Below are positions 33,075 to 40,611 of a stretch of DNA of 64,000 nt, in pieces. The stretch is from Streptomyces sp. SA15. GTDB taxonomy: Bacteria; Actinomycetota; Actinomycetes; Streptomycetales; Streptomycetaceae. Location of the stretch: the NCBI RefSeq assembly GCF_002291145.1, contig NZ_NTGE01000222.1, forward strand, positions 1 through 64,000. Direction: 5' to 3'. The notes below the pieces were generated by a model that was not told where the DNA came from, searched no databases, and was given only the letters and a program-made list of their open reading frames with translations. Numbering within the stretch: the stretch's first letter is position 1; the number at the start of each line of letters is the position of its first letter. Both the position numbers and the translations under genes were made by a program.

Positions 33075-33235
33075 CGATCGCCTCCCGGCAGTCGGCGATC
33101 CATCTCGCTGACGCCCACCCGCACGAGGGCGGCCGCGGCCCGGCGCGAGAGGGCGACGACGCCTGGCCCGAAGACCCGCAGGGCGAGAAGGGACAGCGCC
33201 ACGTCCCGGGCAAACTGTTCGAACTGGTGGTTCAC
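33071..33235 (-). CDS. 54-residue protein translationally coupled to the sigma-like gene
   Basis: This small frame begins at GTG 33235, with GAAGGG a few bases upstream, and ends at TGA 33071; its last four bases GTGA contain the start of the sigma-like gene. The product opens NHQFEQFARDVALSLLALRV, continues FGPGVVALSRRAAAALVRVG and ends in a charged tail. GC at third positions is high, as in real genes here. It is an amphipathic helical peptide without a known domain; a partner or regulator of the sigma-like protein is a guess from the overlap. Confidence 0.55.
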   Translation of the reverse strand: MNHQFEQFARDVALSLLALRVFGPGVVALSRRAAAALVRVGVSEMDRRLPGGDR

Positions 33236-33369
33236 GGACCCTTCGGTCCTCTCCGCTGGCTGGTCGGGGCCCGCGGGCCCCGGAAGGCGACGGTTACACC
33301 TTCTGCCCCTACGGCGTCCGGCCGTGGCGTTTCGTGCATGCCGGATTCGAAAGTCTTTGGGAATTGGCT

Positions 33370-33410
33370 CCGTTTCGGACTACGTACCTTGCCGTTCCGG
33401 ACTAAGTACC
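33370..33410. promoter_or_regulatory. Two 19-bp direct repeats spaced 22 bp, likely operator
   Basis: CCGTTTCGGACTACGTACC (33370-33388) and CCGTTCCGGACTAAGTACC (33392-33410) match in 17 of 19 positions and lie exactly two helical turns apart, about 135 bases upstream of the minus-strand 54-residue gene. The arrangement suggests binding of a dimeric regulator on one DNA face. Confidence 0.5.
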
Positions 33411-33477
33411 GTGGCGTTCCTACCACTTGGTGGGCTACTTGTGCCCACAGATGTCCGGAAGGCGACACTCAGCCGGT

Positions 33478-33520
33478 CGACCCAGCCGGATGACTCTCGA
33501 CCGACCCAGCCGGATGACTC
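33478..33520. repeat. 19-bp direct repeats at the 3' end of the MarR gene
   Basis: CGACCCAGCCGGATGACTC occurs at 33478-33496 and 33502-33520, flanked by two copies of ACTCAGCCGGTCG (33467-33479 and 33517-33529). The MarR stop codon lies in the last copy. Probably a local duplication. Confidence 0.75.
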
Positions 33521-33965
33521 AGCCGGTCGGCTCCGCCGCAGCCCCGTCGAGGGTGTTCACCAGCCGCTCCAGCAACGCCCGCAGCAGGTCGTCGTCGCTC
33601 TCGCTCAGCACCGGCCACTGCGCGTGGACTTCACGGCTGATCCGGCGCCAGTAGTCCTGCCCGCGCGGGGTGAGGTGGGCGAGTATGCGGCGGCGGTCCA
33701 GGGGGTCGACGCGGCGGTAGACCAGGTTCTGGTCCACGAGGTGGTCGACCAGTTTGGTGAGCGTCGGCGGCGGCAGGAAGACCGCTTCGGCGACCGCCGT
33801 CATGTGGTGGCCCTCGCCGTCCGCGAGCAGGGCGAGCACCCGCCAGGCGTCGAGCGAGCAGCCGTCCTCGTCGAGGACGGCCTGCAGCCGCCGCGCGGCA
33901 AGTCGTTCGGCCCGCGTCAACAGCTGCATCAGGTCCTGGGGCTGACGCGGAGGTGGGGTAGGCAT
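33519..33965 (-). CDS. MarR-family transcriptional regulator
   Basis: This is a 148-residue winged-helix regulator: LMQLLTRAERLAARRLQAVL, WRVLALLADGEGHHMTAVAE, VFLPPPTLTKLVDHLVDQNL (recognition helix), the wing RRVDPLDRRRILAHLTPRG. ATG 33965 follows GAGGAGCAGG. It is divergent from the AmiC-like gene (34128) with 162 bases between, so that gene and perhaps the urt operon are candidate targets. The ligand is unknown. Confidence 0.9.
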   Translation of the reverse strand: MPTPPPRQPQDLMQLLTRAERLAARRLQAVLDEDGCSLDAWRVLALLADGEGHHMTAVAEAVFLPPPTLTKLVDHLVDQNLVYRRVDPLDRRRILAHLTPRGQDYWRRISREVHAQWPVLSESDDDLLRALLERLVNTLDGAAAEPTG

Positions 33966-34127
33966 CCTGCTCCTCGGTCGCGGGGTGCGGACATCGTACA
34001 AGTGCCGCCTGGCGAAAGGATCGTGTGCGTCTTCCTCTACCCCGTCTCCCCCTCCCCCTGTCCGCCCCCGCCGACCGGTCCACGAGACGGACTGGAGTTC
34101 ACCGGGCGGACCCGGAATCATGACCGC

Positions 34128-35240
34128 ATGTTCGAGCTCGATCCCCATCCGCTCGACTGGTTCACAGTCGACGACTCCGCGATCAGCGTGGCGCTGGTGT
34201 TCCCCATGCAGGGCGCGGCGGGGATCTTCGGACCCACCTGCGAGCTGTGCGCGCGGCTGGCCGCGGAGGAGGTCAACCACGCGGGCGGGGTGCTCGGCAA
34301 GGAGCTGCGGCTGCTGCCGGTCGACGGCGGCGCCGAGCCCGGGGAGATCGCCGACCGTGTCCAGACGCTGGTGGACCTGGGTGTCGTCCAGGGGGTCACC
34401 GGCTGGCACATCTCCTCAGTGCGCCAGGCACTGGCCCCGCGCATCGCCCACCGGGTGCCGTACGTCTACACGGCCCTGTACGAGGGCGGGGAGCACACCA
34501 CGGGCGTCTTCCTGACCAGCGAGACGCCCGACGACCAACTGCGCCCCGCGATACGGCTGTTGGCGCGCGAGCACCGGGTGCGCCGCTGGTTCGTGGTCGG
34601 CAACGACTACGTGTGGCCGCGCCGCACCGCACGGGCCGCACGCGCCTACACGCGCGAGTCCGGGGGCGGCATCTGCGGCCAGGACTATCTTCCGCTCGGC
34701 ACCCACGAGTTCGACGGAGTGCTGCGCCGGATCGAGCAGACCGACGCGGACGCCGTGCTCATGCTTCTCGTGGGCAGTGACGCGGTCCGCTTCAACCGCG
34801 CGTTCGCCGCGGCCGGGCTCGATCAGCGGTGTCTGCGGCTGAGCACGCTCATGGACGAGAACATGCTGATGGCCAGCGGGCCCACCGCCACCGTGGACCT
34901 CTACAGCACGGCCGGGTTCTTCACCTCGCTCGCCAACCAGGACACCCTCGACTTCCACGGCCAGTACGCCGGGAGGTACGGCATCGAGGCGCCCGCTCCG
35001 GGCAGTCTCGGCGAATCGTGTTACGAGGGCGTGCTGCTGCTCGCGGCGCTGATCGCCCGGGCCAGAACGCTGGATGTGACGGCCATCGGCGCGACGGCGG
35101 AGTCCGTGTCGTACGAAGGGCCGCGCGGGCTGCTTCGGTTGCGGGGCGGCCACGTCAAGCAGCGCATCTATCTCGCCCAGGCGGACGGGGTGGACTTCGA
35201 CGTCCTCACGCAGCTGGACCTGGATCCGGCCCGCTCTTGA
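34128..35240 (+). CDS. Signal-less amide/urea-type substrate-binding protein (AmiC-like)
   Basis: This is a 370-residue type I periplasmic-binding-fold protein of the branched-chain amino acid/amide group (Peripla_BP_5): ISVALVFPMQGAAGIFGPTC, LAAEEVNHAGGVLGKELRLL, RRWFVVGNDYVWPRRTAR, DYLPLGTHEFDGVLRRIEQT. It resembles UrtA encoded next to it but has no signal peptide or lipobox, and the frame upstream offers none. The known cytoplasmic relative is Pseudomonas AmiC, an amide sensor that holds an antiterminator. A role as intracellular ligand sensor for the urt operon is therefore inferred. ATG 34128 is the first family-like start. Confidence 0.82.
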   Translation: MFELDPHPLDWFTVDDSAISVALVFPMQGAAGIFGPTCELCARLAAEEVNHAGGVLGKELRLLPVDGGAEPGEIADRVQTLVDLGVVQGVTGWHISSVRQALAPRIAHRVPYVYTALYEGGEHTTGVFLTSETPDDQLRPAIRLLAREHRVRRWFVVGNDYVWPRRTARAARAYTRESGGGICGQDYLPLGTHEFDGVLRRIEQTDADAVLMLLVGSDAVRFNRAFAAAGLDQRCLRLSTLMDENMLMASGPTATVDLYSTAGFFTSLANQDTLDFHGQYAGRYGIEAPAPGSLGESCYEGVLLLAALIARARTLDVTAIGATAESVSYEGPRGLLRLRGGHVKQRIYLAQADGVDFDVLTQLDLDPARS

Positions 35241-35258
35241 CATGGCCGCACCACAGCC

Positions 35259-35282
35259 AGATACTTCCCGCAGGAAGTATCT
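35259..35282. promoter_or_regulatory. 10-bp perfect inverted repeat after the AmiC-like gene
   Basis: Arms AGATACTTCC and GGAAGTATCT around four bases, 18 bases after the AmiC-like stop. It is AT-rich for a Streptomyces terminator, so an operator is as likely. Confidence 0.55.
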
Positions 35283-35302
35283 AGAATGCCTCGGGCGACT
35301 TG

Positions 35303-35323
35303 TGAATTCTGGTCAAGAATTCA
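35303..35323. promoter_or_regulatory. 8-bp perfect inverted repeat upstream of urtA
   Basis: TGAATTCT and AGAATTCA arms around five bases, followed 9 bases later by six T residues. It could be an operator, or with the T-tract an intrinsic terminator/attenuator between the AmiC-like gene and urtA. Confidence 0.5.
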
Positions 35324-35392
35324 GCCCGGGGATTTTTTGTTTCCCGCGTTGTTTCCCGCGAAGGGCCGAAGATACAGCCGGGAAAGTAGCGC

Positions 35393-35408
35393 GAAACGCG
35401 TCGGAAAC
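35393..35408. promoter_or_regulatory. GAAAC doublet with 6-base spacing, GlnR-box-like
   Basis: GAAAC at 35393-35397 and again at 35404-35408, an 11-base period. GlnR of Streptomyces binds gTnAC-n6-GaAAC arrays before nitrogen genes; spacing fits, although the first half is GAAAC, not GTNAC. A GTGAC lies 4 bases farther on. Confidence 0.35.
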
Positions 35409-35544
35409 AGGGTGACTTGAGGCTGTGGACCGCACTTCAGGGACCAGCCGGAACACCATCGCGCCTGAAGGGCTGCCGATTCATGACTGATTCCTGCTGA
35501 TTCCTTCCCTTTCAGGTCTCCTCGTAAGGGGCAAGGGGGTTCTT

Positions 35545-36810
35545 TTGTCCAGCGTTCCCAGCGTTCCCAGCATTCACCGGCGCCGGCTCCTGGCCGGCAC
35601 CGCGGCACTCGCGGCCGTCGTCGCGCTCTCGGCGTGCGGCGCGAAGACCGACGCGGCCGACTCGTCCGACAAGGCCGCGAAGATCGACGCCAGTGGCGAC
35701 ACGGTCAAGGTCGGCCTGCTCAACTCCCTCTCCGGCACGATGGCGATCAGCGAGGTCACCGTACGCAACTCGCTGCTGCTCGCCATCGACGAGATCAACG
35801 CCAAGGGCGGTGTGCTCGGCAAGAAGATCAAGCCGATCAGCGAGGACGGCGCCTCCGACTGGCCGACCTTCGCCGAGAAGGCGACCAAGCTCATCAAGGA
35901 GGACGGCGTCGCGGCCACCTTCGGCTGCTGGACCTCCGCCAGCCGCAAGGCCGTCAAGCCGGTGTTCGAGAAGAACAAGTCGCTGCTCTTCTATCCCGTG
36001 CAGTACGAGGGCCTGGAGGAGTCGCCGTACATCTTCTACACGGGCGCGACCACCAACCAGCAGATCGTCCCGGCGCTGGACTACCTCAAGAGCCAGGGCA
36101 AGAAGAAGCTCTACCTGGTCGGCAGCGACTACGTCTTCCCGCGTACCGCCAACAAGGAGATCAAGGCGTACGCGAAGGCCAACGGCATGACGATCCTCGG
36201 CGAGGACTACGCGCCGCTGGGCTCCACGGAGTTCAGCACGATCGCCAACAAGGTGAAGGCGTCGAAGGCGGACGCCGTCTTCAACACCCTCAACGGCGAC
36301 TCGAACGTGGCCTTCTTCAAGGAGTACAAGTCCGCCGGCCTGAGCGCCGCGACCATGCCGGTCGTCTCGGTGTCGATCGCCGAGGAGGAGGTCAAGTCGA
36401 TCGGGACGCAGTACCTGGAAGGGCAGTTGACGGCCTGGAACTACTACCAGACCACTCCGGGCGCGGCGAACACCACGTTCGTGAAGGCGTACAAGGCCAA
36501 GTACGGCGCGGACAAGCCGACCAGTGACCCGATGGAGGCCGCGTACACCTCGGTCTACCTGTGGAAGGCGATGGTCGAGAAGGCGAAGTCCTTCGACCCG
36601 GAGAAGGTGAAGGCCGCCTCCGACGGCATCACCTTCGACGCGCCCGAGGGCCTGGTCACCGTGGACGGTGCCTCGCAGCACATCTACAAGACCGCGCGGA
36701 TCGGCAAGATCGGCAGCGACGGTCTGATCGAGCAGGTGTGGGACTCCGGCAAGCCCATCAAGCCGGACCCGTACCTCAAGGGCTACTCCTGGGCCTCCGG
36801 CCTGTCCTGA
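35545..36810 (+). CDS. urtA: Urea-type ABC transporter, substrate-binding lipoprotein UrtA
   Basis: This is a 421-residue exported binding protein. The TTG 35545 start lies 5 bases after GGGGG. The signal RRRLLAGTAALAAVVALSAC ends in a lipobox. Mature features are KVGLLNSLSGTMAISEVTVR, AIDEINAKGGVLGKKIKPIS, ATFGCWTSASRKAVKPVFE, LLFYPVQYEGLEESPYIFY and LYLVGSDYVFPRTANKEIKA, all characteristic of urea/short-chain amide receptors (UrtA). It delivers ligand to UrtBC. A hairpin separates it from urtB. Confidence 0.92.
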   Translation: MSSVPSVPSIHRRRLLAGTAALAAVVALSACGAKTDAADSSDKAAKIDASGDTVKVGLLNSLSGTMAISEVTVRNSLLLAIDEINAKGGVLGKKIKPISEDGASDWPTFAEKATKLIKEDGVAATFGCWTSASRKAVKPVFEKNKSLLFYPVQYEGLEESPYIFYTGATTNQQIVPALDYLKSQGKKKLYLVGSDYVFPRTANKEIKAYAKANGMTILGEDYAPLGSTEFSTIANKVKASKADAVFNTLNGDSNVAFFKEYKSAGLSAATMPVVSVSIAEEEVKSIGTQYLEGQLTAWNYYQTTPGAANTTFVKAYKAKYGADKPTSDPMEAAYTSVYLWKAMVEKAKSFDPEKVKAASDGITFDAPEGLVTVDGASQHIYKTARIGKIGSDGLIEQVWDSGKPIKPDPYLKGYSWASGLS

Positions 36811-36819
36811 CCGCCCGTC

Positions 36820-36846
36820 ACGCGGGGGCCCGACCGGCCCCCGCGT
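36820..36846 (+). terminator. Hairpin between urtA and urtB
   Basis: A perfect 10-bp inverted repeat (ACGCGGGGGC / GCCCCCGCGT) with a 7-base loop, 9 bases after the urtA stop. In ABC operons such hairpins often stabilise or partly terminate the message so the binding protein exceeds the membrane subunits. Confidence 0.65.
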
Positions 36847-36869
36847 ACCGCCCTTCCCGGAGCCGCCGT

Positions 36870-37766
36870 ATGACCGTGATCCTCGGTCAGACCTTCACCG
36901 GCATCAGCATCGGTGCCGTCCTGCTGCTCATCGCGCTCGGTCTCTCGCTCACGTTCGGCCAGATGAACGTCATCAACATGGCCCACGGCGAGTTCATCAT
37001 GGCCGGCGCCTACACCACGTACGTCCTGCAGAAATCCATTTCCGGCGCCGGAATCTCACTTCTCGTCGCGCTGCCCGTCGCCTTTCTCGTCTCCGGTGCC
37101 CTCGGGGCGCTGCTCGAATGGCTGCTGATACGGCGCCTGTATCTGCGGCCGCTCGACACTCTTCTCGTCACGTGGGGTGTCTCGTTGATGCTCCAGCAGC
37201 TCGCCCGGGACATCTTCGGCGCGCCGAACGTGCAGACCCGGGCGCCCGACTGGCTGACCGGGAACATCACTCTCATCGGCGGTGACGATCCGCTCACCGT
37301 CGCCAACAGCCGCCTGTTCATCCTGGGGCTGGCCGTGGCGGCGGTGGTCGCGCTGTCCCTGACGCTGCGGCTGACGCCGCTCGGCCGCCGGATCCGGGCC
37401 GTGGTGCAGAGCCGGGACCTCGCCGAGGTGTCCGGGATCTCCACCAGCCGGGTCGACCGCACGGCCTTCTTCATCGGGTCCGGGCTCGCGGGCGTCGCGG
37501 GGGTCGCGTTGACGCTGGTCGGGCCGATCGGGCCGACGATGGGCACCAACGTCATCATCGACGCCTTCCTGGTGATCGTGGTCGGCGGCATCGGGCAGCT
37601 CAAGGGGACGGTGATCGTCGCCTTCGTGCTGGGCGTGCTGCAGTCGGTCCTGGAGTACTCCACGACCGTCAGCGTCGCCAAGGTGCTGGTGCTCGTCGCC
37701 ATCGTCGCGTTCCTCCAGTGGCGGCCGCAGGGGCTGTACACGCTGCGCACGAGGAGTCTCGTATGA
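36870..37766 (+). CDS. urtB: Urea-type ABC transporter permease UrtB
   Basis: This is a 298-residue permease of the LivH type with about eight membrane segments: ISIGAVLLLIALGLSLTFGQ, MNVINMAHGEFIMAGAYTTY (family hallmark), LLVTWGVSLMLQQLARDIFG and the coupling region AVVQSRDLAEVSGISTSRVD. It forms the channel with UrtC. ATG 36870. Its stop overlaps the urtC start (ATGA). Confidence 0.93.
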   Translation: MTVILGQTFTGISIGAVLLLIALGLSLTFGQMNVINMAHGEFIMAGAYTTYVLQKSISGAGISLLVALPVAFLVSGALGALLEWLLIRRLYLRPLDTLLVTWGVSLMLQQLARDIFGAPNVQTRAPDWLTGNITLIGGDDPLTVANSRLFILGLAVAAVVALSLTLRLTPLGRRIRAVVQSRDLAEVSGISTSRVDRTAFFIGSGLAGVAGVALTLVGPIGPTMGTNVIIDAFLVIVVGGIGQLKGTVIVAFVLGVLQSVLEYSTTVSVAKVLVLVAIVAFLQWRPQGLYTLRTRSLV

Positions 37767-38848
37767 ACCTTCTGAAAGGTGGCTCGGCGCGGGCCTGGGC
37801 CGGTTTCGCCGGGGCCGCGGTCCTCCTCTTCGCCCTCGCCCCGCTCGCCCTGTCCGACTTCCGGCTCGGGCTGCTCGCCAAGTACCTGTGCACGGCCATG
37901 GTCGCCGTCGGCATCTGTCTGGCCTGGGGCCGCGGCGGTCTGCTGACGCTCGGTCAGGGCGTGTTCTTCGGCCTCGGCGGCTACGCGATGGCGATGCACT
38001 TGAAGATCGCCGACGCAGGGCCGGGGAATCTGCCGGACTTCATGCAGTTGTACGGCACCGCCAGCGAACTGCCGTGGTGGTGGCGGCCGTTCGCGAACCC
38101 TGTGTTCGCGCTCGTGGCGACCGTGCTGCTGCCGATGGTGGTCGCGGCGCTGCTCGGCTTGTTCATCTTCCGGCGCCGGGTCAAGGGTGCCTACTTCGCG
38201 ATCCTGAGCCAGGCGCTCGCCGCCGCCTTCGCGATCTGGCTGATCGGCCAGCAGGCCACCACCGGCGGCACCAACGGACTCACCGACATCCAGGGCTTCT
38301 TCGGCTACGACCTCAACGATCCCGTCAACCAGCGGATGGTGTACTTCATCATCGCCGCCGCCCTGCTGCTCCTGATCGCCCTCGCGCGCCAGCTGATCCA
38401 GAGCCGGTACGGCGAACTCCTGGTCGCCGTACGGGACTCGGAGGAGCGGGTGCGCTTCCTCGGGTACGACCCGGCCAACGTGAAGCTGGTCGCGTACGTC
38501 GTGGCGGCGGGCATGGCGGGCCTCGCCGGCGCGTTGTTCGTGCCGGCGGTCGGCATCATCTCGCCCGCGCTGATCGGCATCGTGCCGTCCATCGAGTTCG
38601 TCATCGGCGCCGCGGTGGGCGGCCGGGCCAGCCTGGTCGGCGCCGTGCTCGGCGCGGTCGCGGTCGCCTGGGCGAAAACGGCGCTGTCCGAGGAGTTCCC
38701 GGCGGCCTGGACCTACTTCCAGGGGCTGCTGTTCATCGTCGCCCTGGCGTTCCTGCCCGGCGGCCTCGCCTCGCTGGCGGTGTTCGTACGGCGGCGCGGG
38801 AACGGGCGGAAGACGGCGGCCGTCGTACCGGTGGGAGAAGCGGCATGA
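37763..38848 (+). CDS. urtC: Urea-type ABC transporter permease UrtC
   Basis: This is a 361-residue LivM-type permease: LCTAMVAVGICLAWGRGGLL, TLGQGVFFGLGGYAMAMHLK, FRRRVKGAYFAILSQALAAA, FLGYDPANVKLVAYVVAAGM and VGIISPALIGIVPSIEFVIG. The WGRGGLLTLGQGVFFGLGGYAMAMH text is specific to the UrtC branch. It starts at ATG 37763 within the urtB stop and overlaps urtD by ATGA, so the genes are translationally coupled. Confidence 0.93.
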   Translation: MNLLKGGSARAWAGFAGAAVLLFALAPLALSDFRLGLLAKYLCTAMVAVGICLAWGRGGLLTLGQGVFFGLGGYAMAMHLKIADAGPGNLPDFMQLYGTASELPWWWRPFANPVFALVATVLLPMVVAALLGLFIFRRRVKGAYFAILSQALAAAFAIWLIGQQATTGGTNGLTDIQGFFGYDLNDPVNQRMVYFIIAAALLLLIALARQLIQSRYGELLVAVRDSEERVRFLGYDPANVKLVAYVVAAGMAGLAGALFVPAVGIISPALIGIVPSIEFVIGAAVGGRASLVGAVLGAVAVAWAKTALSEEFPAAWTYFQGLLFIVALAFLPGGLASLAVFVRRRGNGRKTAAVVPVGEAA

Positions 38849-39621
38849 GCGAGCTCGCGGGACTCGAGATACGTCAGCTACGGGTCTCCTTCGACGGGTT
38901 CACCGCCGTCGACGGGGTGGACCTCGACGTCCGCCCGGGCGATCTGCGCTTCCTCATCGGGCCGAACGGCGCGGGCAAGACCACCCTGGTCGACGCGGTC
39001 ACCGGGCTGGTGAAGGCGGAGGGCTCGGTGCGCTTCGGCGGCGCGGAGCTGCTCGGGCGGAGCGTGCACCGGATCGCCCGGTCCGGGATCGGCCGTACGT
39101 TCCAGACGGCCACCGTCTTCGAGGAGTTGACGGTACTCCAGAACCTGGACATCGCGGCGGGTGCCGGCCGCGGCGTGTGGACCATGCTGCGCCGCCGCAA
39201 GGGCGTGCCCGAGCCGGTCGCCAAGGCTCTGGAGACGGTCGGGCTCACCGAGCTCGCCGACTCCCCCGCCGGGACGCTCGCGCACGGCCAGAAGCAGTGG
39301 CTGGAGATCGGCATGCTGCTCGTGCAGGACGTAACTCTGCTGCTGCTCGACGAGCCGGTGGCCGGCATGAGCCATGACGAGCGTCAGGCGACGGGCGAGC
39401 TGCTGGAGCGGATCAGCGTGGAGCGGACCGTGGTCGTCATCGAGCACGACATGGACTTCATGCGGTCCTTCGCGCGCAGCGTCAGCGTGCTGCACGCGGG
39501 CAAGGTGCTCAGCGAGGGCACGGTGGCCCAGGTGCAGGCGGATCCGAAGGTGCAGGAGGTGTACCTCGGGCACGCGGCCGCCGAGGAAACCGCCACCGAC
39601 GTGGCCGTACAGGAGGCGTGA
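38845..39621 (+). CDS. urtD: Urea-type ABC transporter ATP-binding protein UrtD
   Basis: This is a 258-residue ABC ATPase: Walker A IGPNGAGKTTLVDAVTG, signature region LAHGQKQWLEIGMLL (LSGGQ variant), Walker B LLLLDEPVAGMSHDE and switch His in VIEHDMDF. The LAHGQKQWLEIGM variant and PVAGMS are typical of UrtD. It pairs with UrtE to drive uptake. It overlaps urtC by four bases and urtE by one. Confidence 0.93.
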   Translation: MSELAGLEIRQLRVSFDGFTAVDGVDLDVRPGDLRFLIGPNGAGKTTLVDAVTGLVKAEGSVRFGGAELLGRSVHRIARSGIGRTFQTATVFEELTVLQNLDIAAGAGRGVWTMLRRRKGVPEPVAKALETVGLTELADSPAGTLAHGQKQWLEIGMLLVQDVTLLLLDEPVAGMSHDERQATGELLERISVERTVVVIEHDMDFMRSFARSVSVLHAGKVLSEGTVAQVQADPKVQEVYLGHAAAEETATDVAVQEA

Positions 39622-40313
39622 TGCTGCGGATCGAGGACGTCCGGGTCGGCTACCACCGCAGCACCGTCCTGCACGGGGTGAGCGTCGAGGTGCCGAAGGA
39701 TGGCGTGGCCGCCGTGCTCGGGCACAACGGCGCCGGCAAGAGCACGCTGCTGCGTGCGGCCGTCGGCCTGCTCTCCCCGACCAGCGGCACGGTCCGCCTG
39801 GACGGCGAGGACATCACCCGCCGCAAGCCGCACGAGCGGGTGGCGCGCGGAATGGCGTACGTCCCGCAGGGCCAGCAGTCGTTCCCGCACCTGACGACCG
39901 CCGAGAACCTCCAGCTCGTCGCCGACGGCCGCAAACGCGGCAGGGAGGCGATCGCCGAGGCGCTGGACCTGTTCCCGGCGCTGCGCGCGCTGTCGAACCG
40001 CCGCGCCGGGCTGCTCTCCGGCGGTCAGCGGCAGCAACTCGCCATCGCCCGTGCCCTGGTGACGGGGCCTCGGCTGCTGCTGCTCGACGAGCCGACGGAG
40101 GGCATCCAGCCGTCGGTCGTGGCGGAGATCGAGGAGACGATCCTCGCCCTGGCCGCCCGCGGCGGGCTCTCGGTGCTGCTGGTCGAGCAGCATGTGGGCT
40201 TCGCGATGCGGGCGGCGCAGCGGTACTACGTCCTGGAGGCCGGGCGGGTCACCTCGTCCGGGGAGGGCGGCAAGGAGGCCGAGGTGGCGGTGCGGGAGGC
40301 GCTCAGCGTGTGA
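39621..40313 (+). CDS. urtE: Urea-type ABC transporter ATP-binding protein UrtE
   Basis: This is a 230-residue ABC ATPase: Walker A LGHNGAGKSTLLRAAVG, AYVPQGQQSFPHLTTAENLQ (QGxxxFPxLT, typical of UrtE), signature LLSGGQRQQLAIARAL, Walker B LLLLDEPTEGIQPS and switch VEQHVGFA. ATG 39621 shares its A with the urtD stop; AGGAGG lies at 39611-39616. It is the last gene of the operon; no urease gene is in the window. Confidence 0.93.
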   Translation: MLRIEDVRVGYHRSTVLHGVSVEVPKDGVAAVLGHNGAGKSTLLRAAVGLLSPTSGTVRLDGEDITRRKPHERVARGMAYVPQGQQSFPHLTTAENLQLVADGRKRGREAIAEALDLFPALRALSNRRAGLLSGGQRQQLAIARALVTGPRLLLLDEPTEGIQPSVVAEIEETILALAARGGLSVLLVEQHVGFAMRAAQRYYVLEAGRVTSSGEGGKEAEVAVREALSV

Positions 40314-40323
40314 GGGCGAGCGG

Positions 40324-40512
40324 TCACGTCGTGTCGATTTCCCGTCGGCGGCGTTCGAGGAAGGCGCGCTCCGCCGGGTTCTCCGTCAGCGCGAGGGCCG
40401 CCTCGTACGCCCGTACGGCCTCCGTGTCGCGGCCGAGGCGGCGCAGGAGGTCGGCGCGGACCGCGTGGAAGACGTGATAGCCGTCGAGGTCCAGATCGAG
40501 GTAGTACTTCAT
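40324..40512 (-). CDS. 62-residue TPR-like protein matching the C-terminus of an ECF42 sigma factor
   Basis: The product reads LDGYHVFHAVRADLLRRLGR, then EAVRAYEAALALTENPAERA and FLERRRREID, the C-terminal TPR-like helix pair found at the end of ECF42 (SigJ-like, DUF6596) sigma factors. The sigma regions are absent and the upstream DNA codes for nothing similar. Nevertheless ATG 40512 has a strong GGAGG 5 bases upstream and normal codon bias, so it may be expressed as a stand-alone peptide. It is convergent with urtE, only 10 bases away. Confidence 0.6.
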   Translation of the reverse strand: MKYYLDLDLDGYHVFHAVRADLLRRLGRDTEAVRAYEAALALTENPAERAFLERRRREIDTT

Positions 40513-40611
40513 GACGGCCTCCTCGGGCGTCGTGGCGTTCTCTCACCTCCTACACGAACAGCGGGCCCCCGGATCGACAGCGCGCACGGCGAGACCGGGA
40601 GAATCTTGTTC

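Larger units (their letters stand above)
35241..35544. other. Control region upstream of urtA
   Basis: 304 bases without a gene, markedly AT-richer than its surroundings (TTTTTTG tract at 35333-35339, GAATTC sites). It holds two perfect inverted repeats (35259-35282, 35303-35323), a pair of GTTTC motifs (35339-35343, 35351-35355), a GAAAC doublet (35393-35408) and the urtA ribosome site GGGGG. The density of symmetric elements marks it as a regulated promoter. Confidence 0.6.

Noticed and set aside
32604..34127. Very long plus-strand frame running from 32604 into the AmiC-like gene
   Set aside because: It crosses the antisense of three minus-strand genes and has no family similarity before 34128.
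35401..35544. Riboswitch (guanidine or other) in the urtA leader
   Set aside because: I looked for the conserved ykkC-type core motifs because of the urea-type genes and did not find them; only simple inverted repeats were seen.
40192..40611. In-frame extension upstream of the acyl-CoA-dehydrogenase-like gene
   Set aside because: It overlaps urtE and the small TPR-like gene on the opposite strand and lacks similarity.
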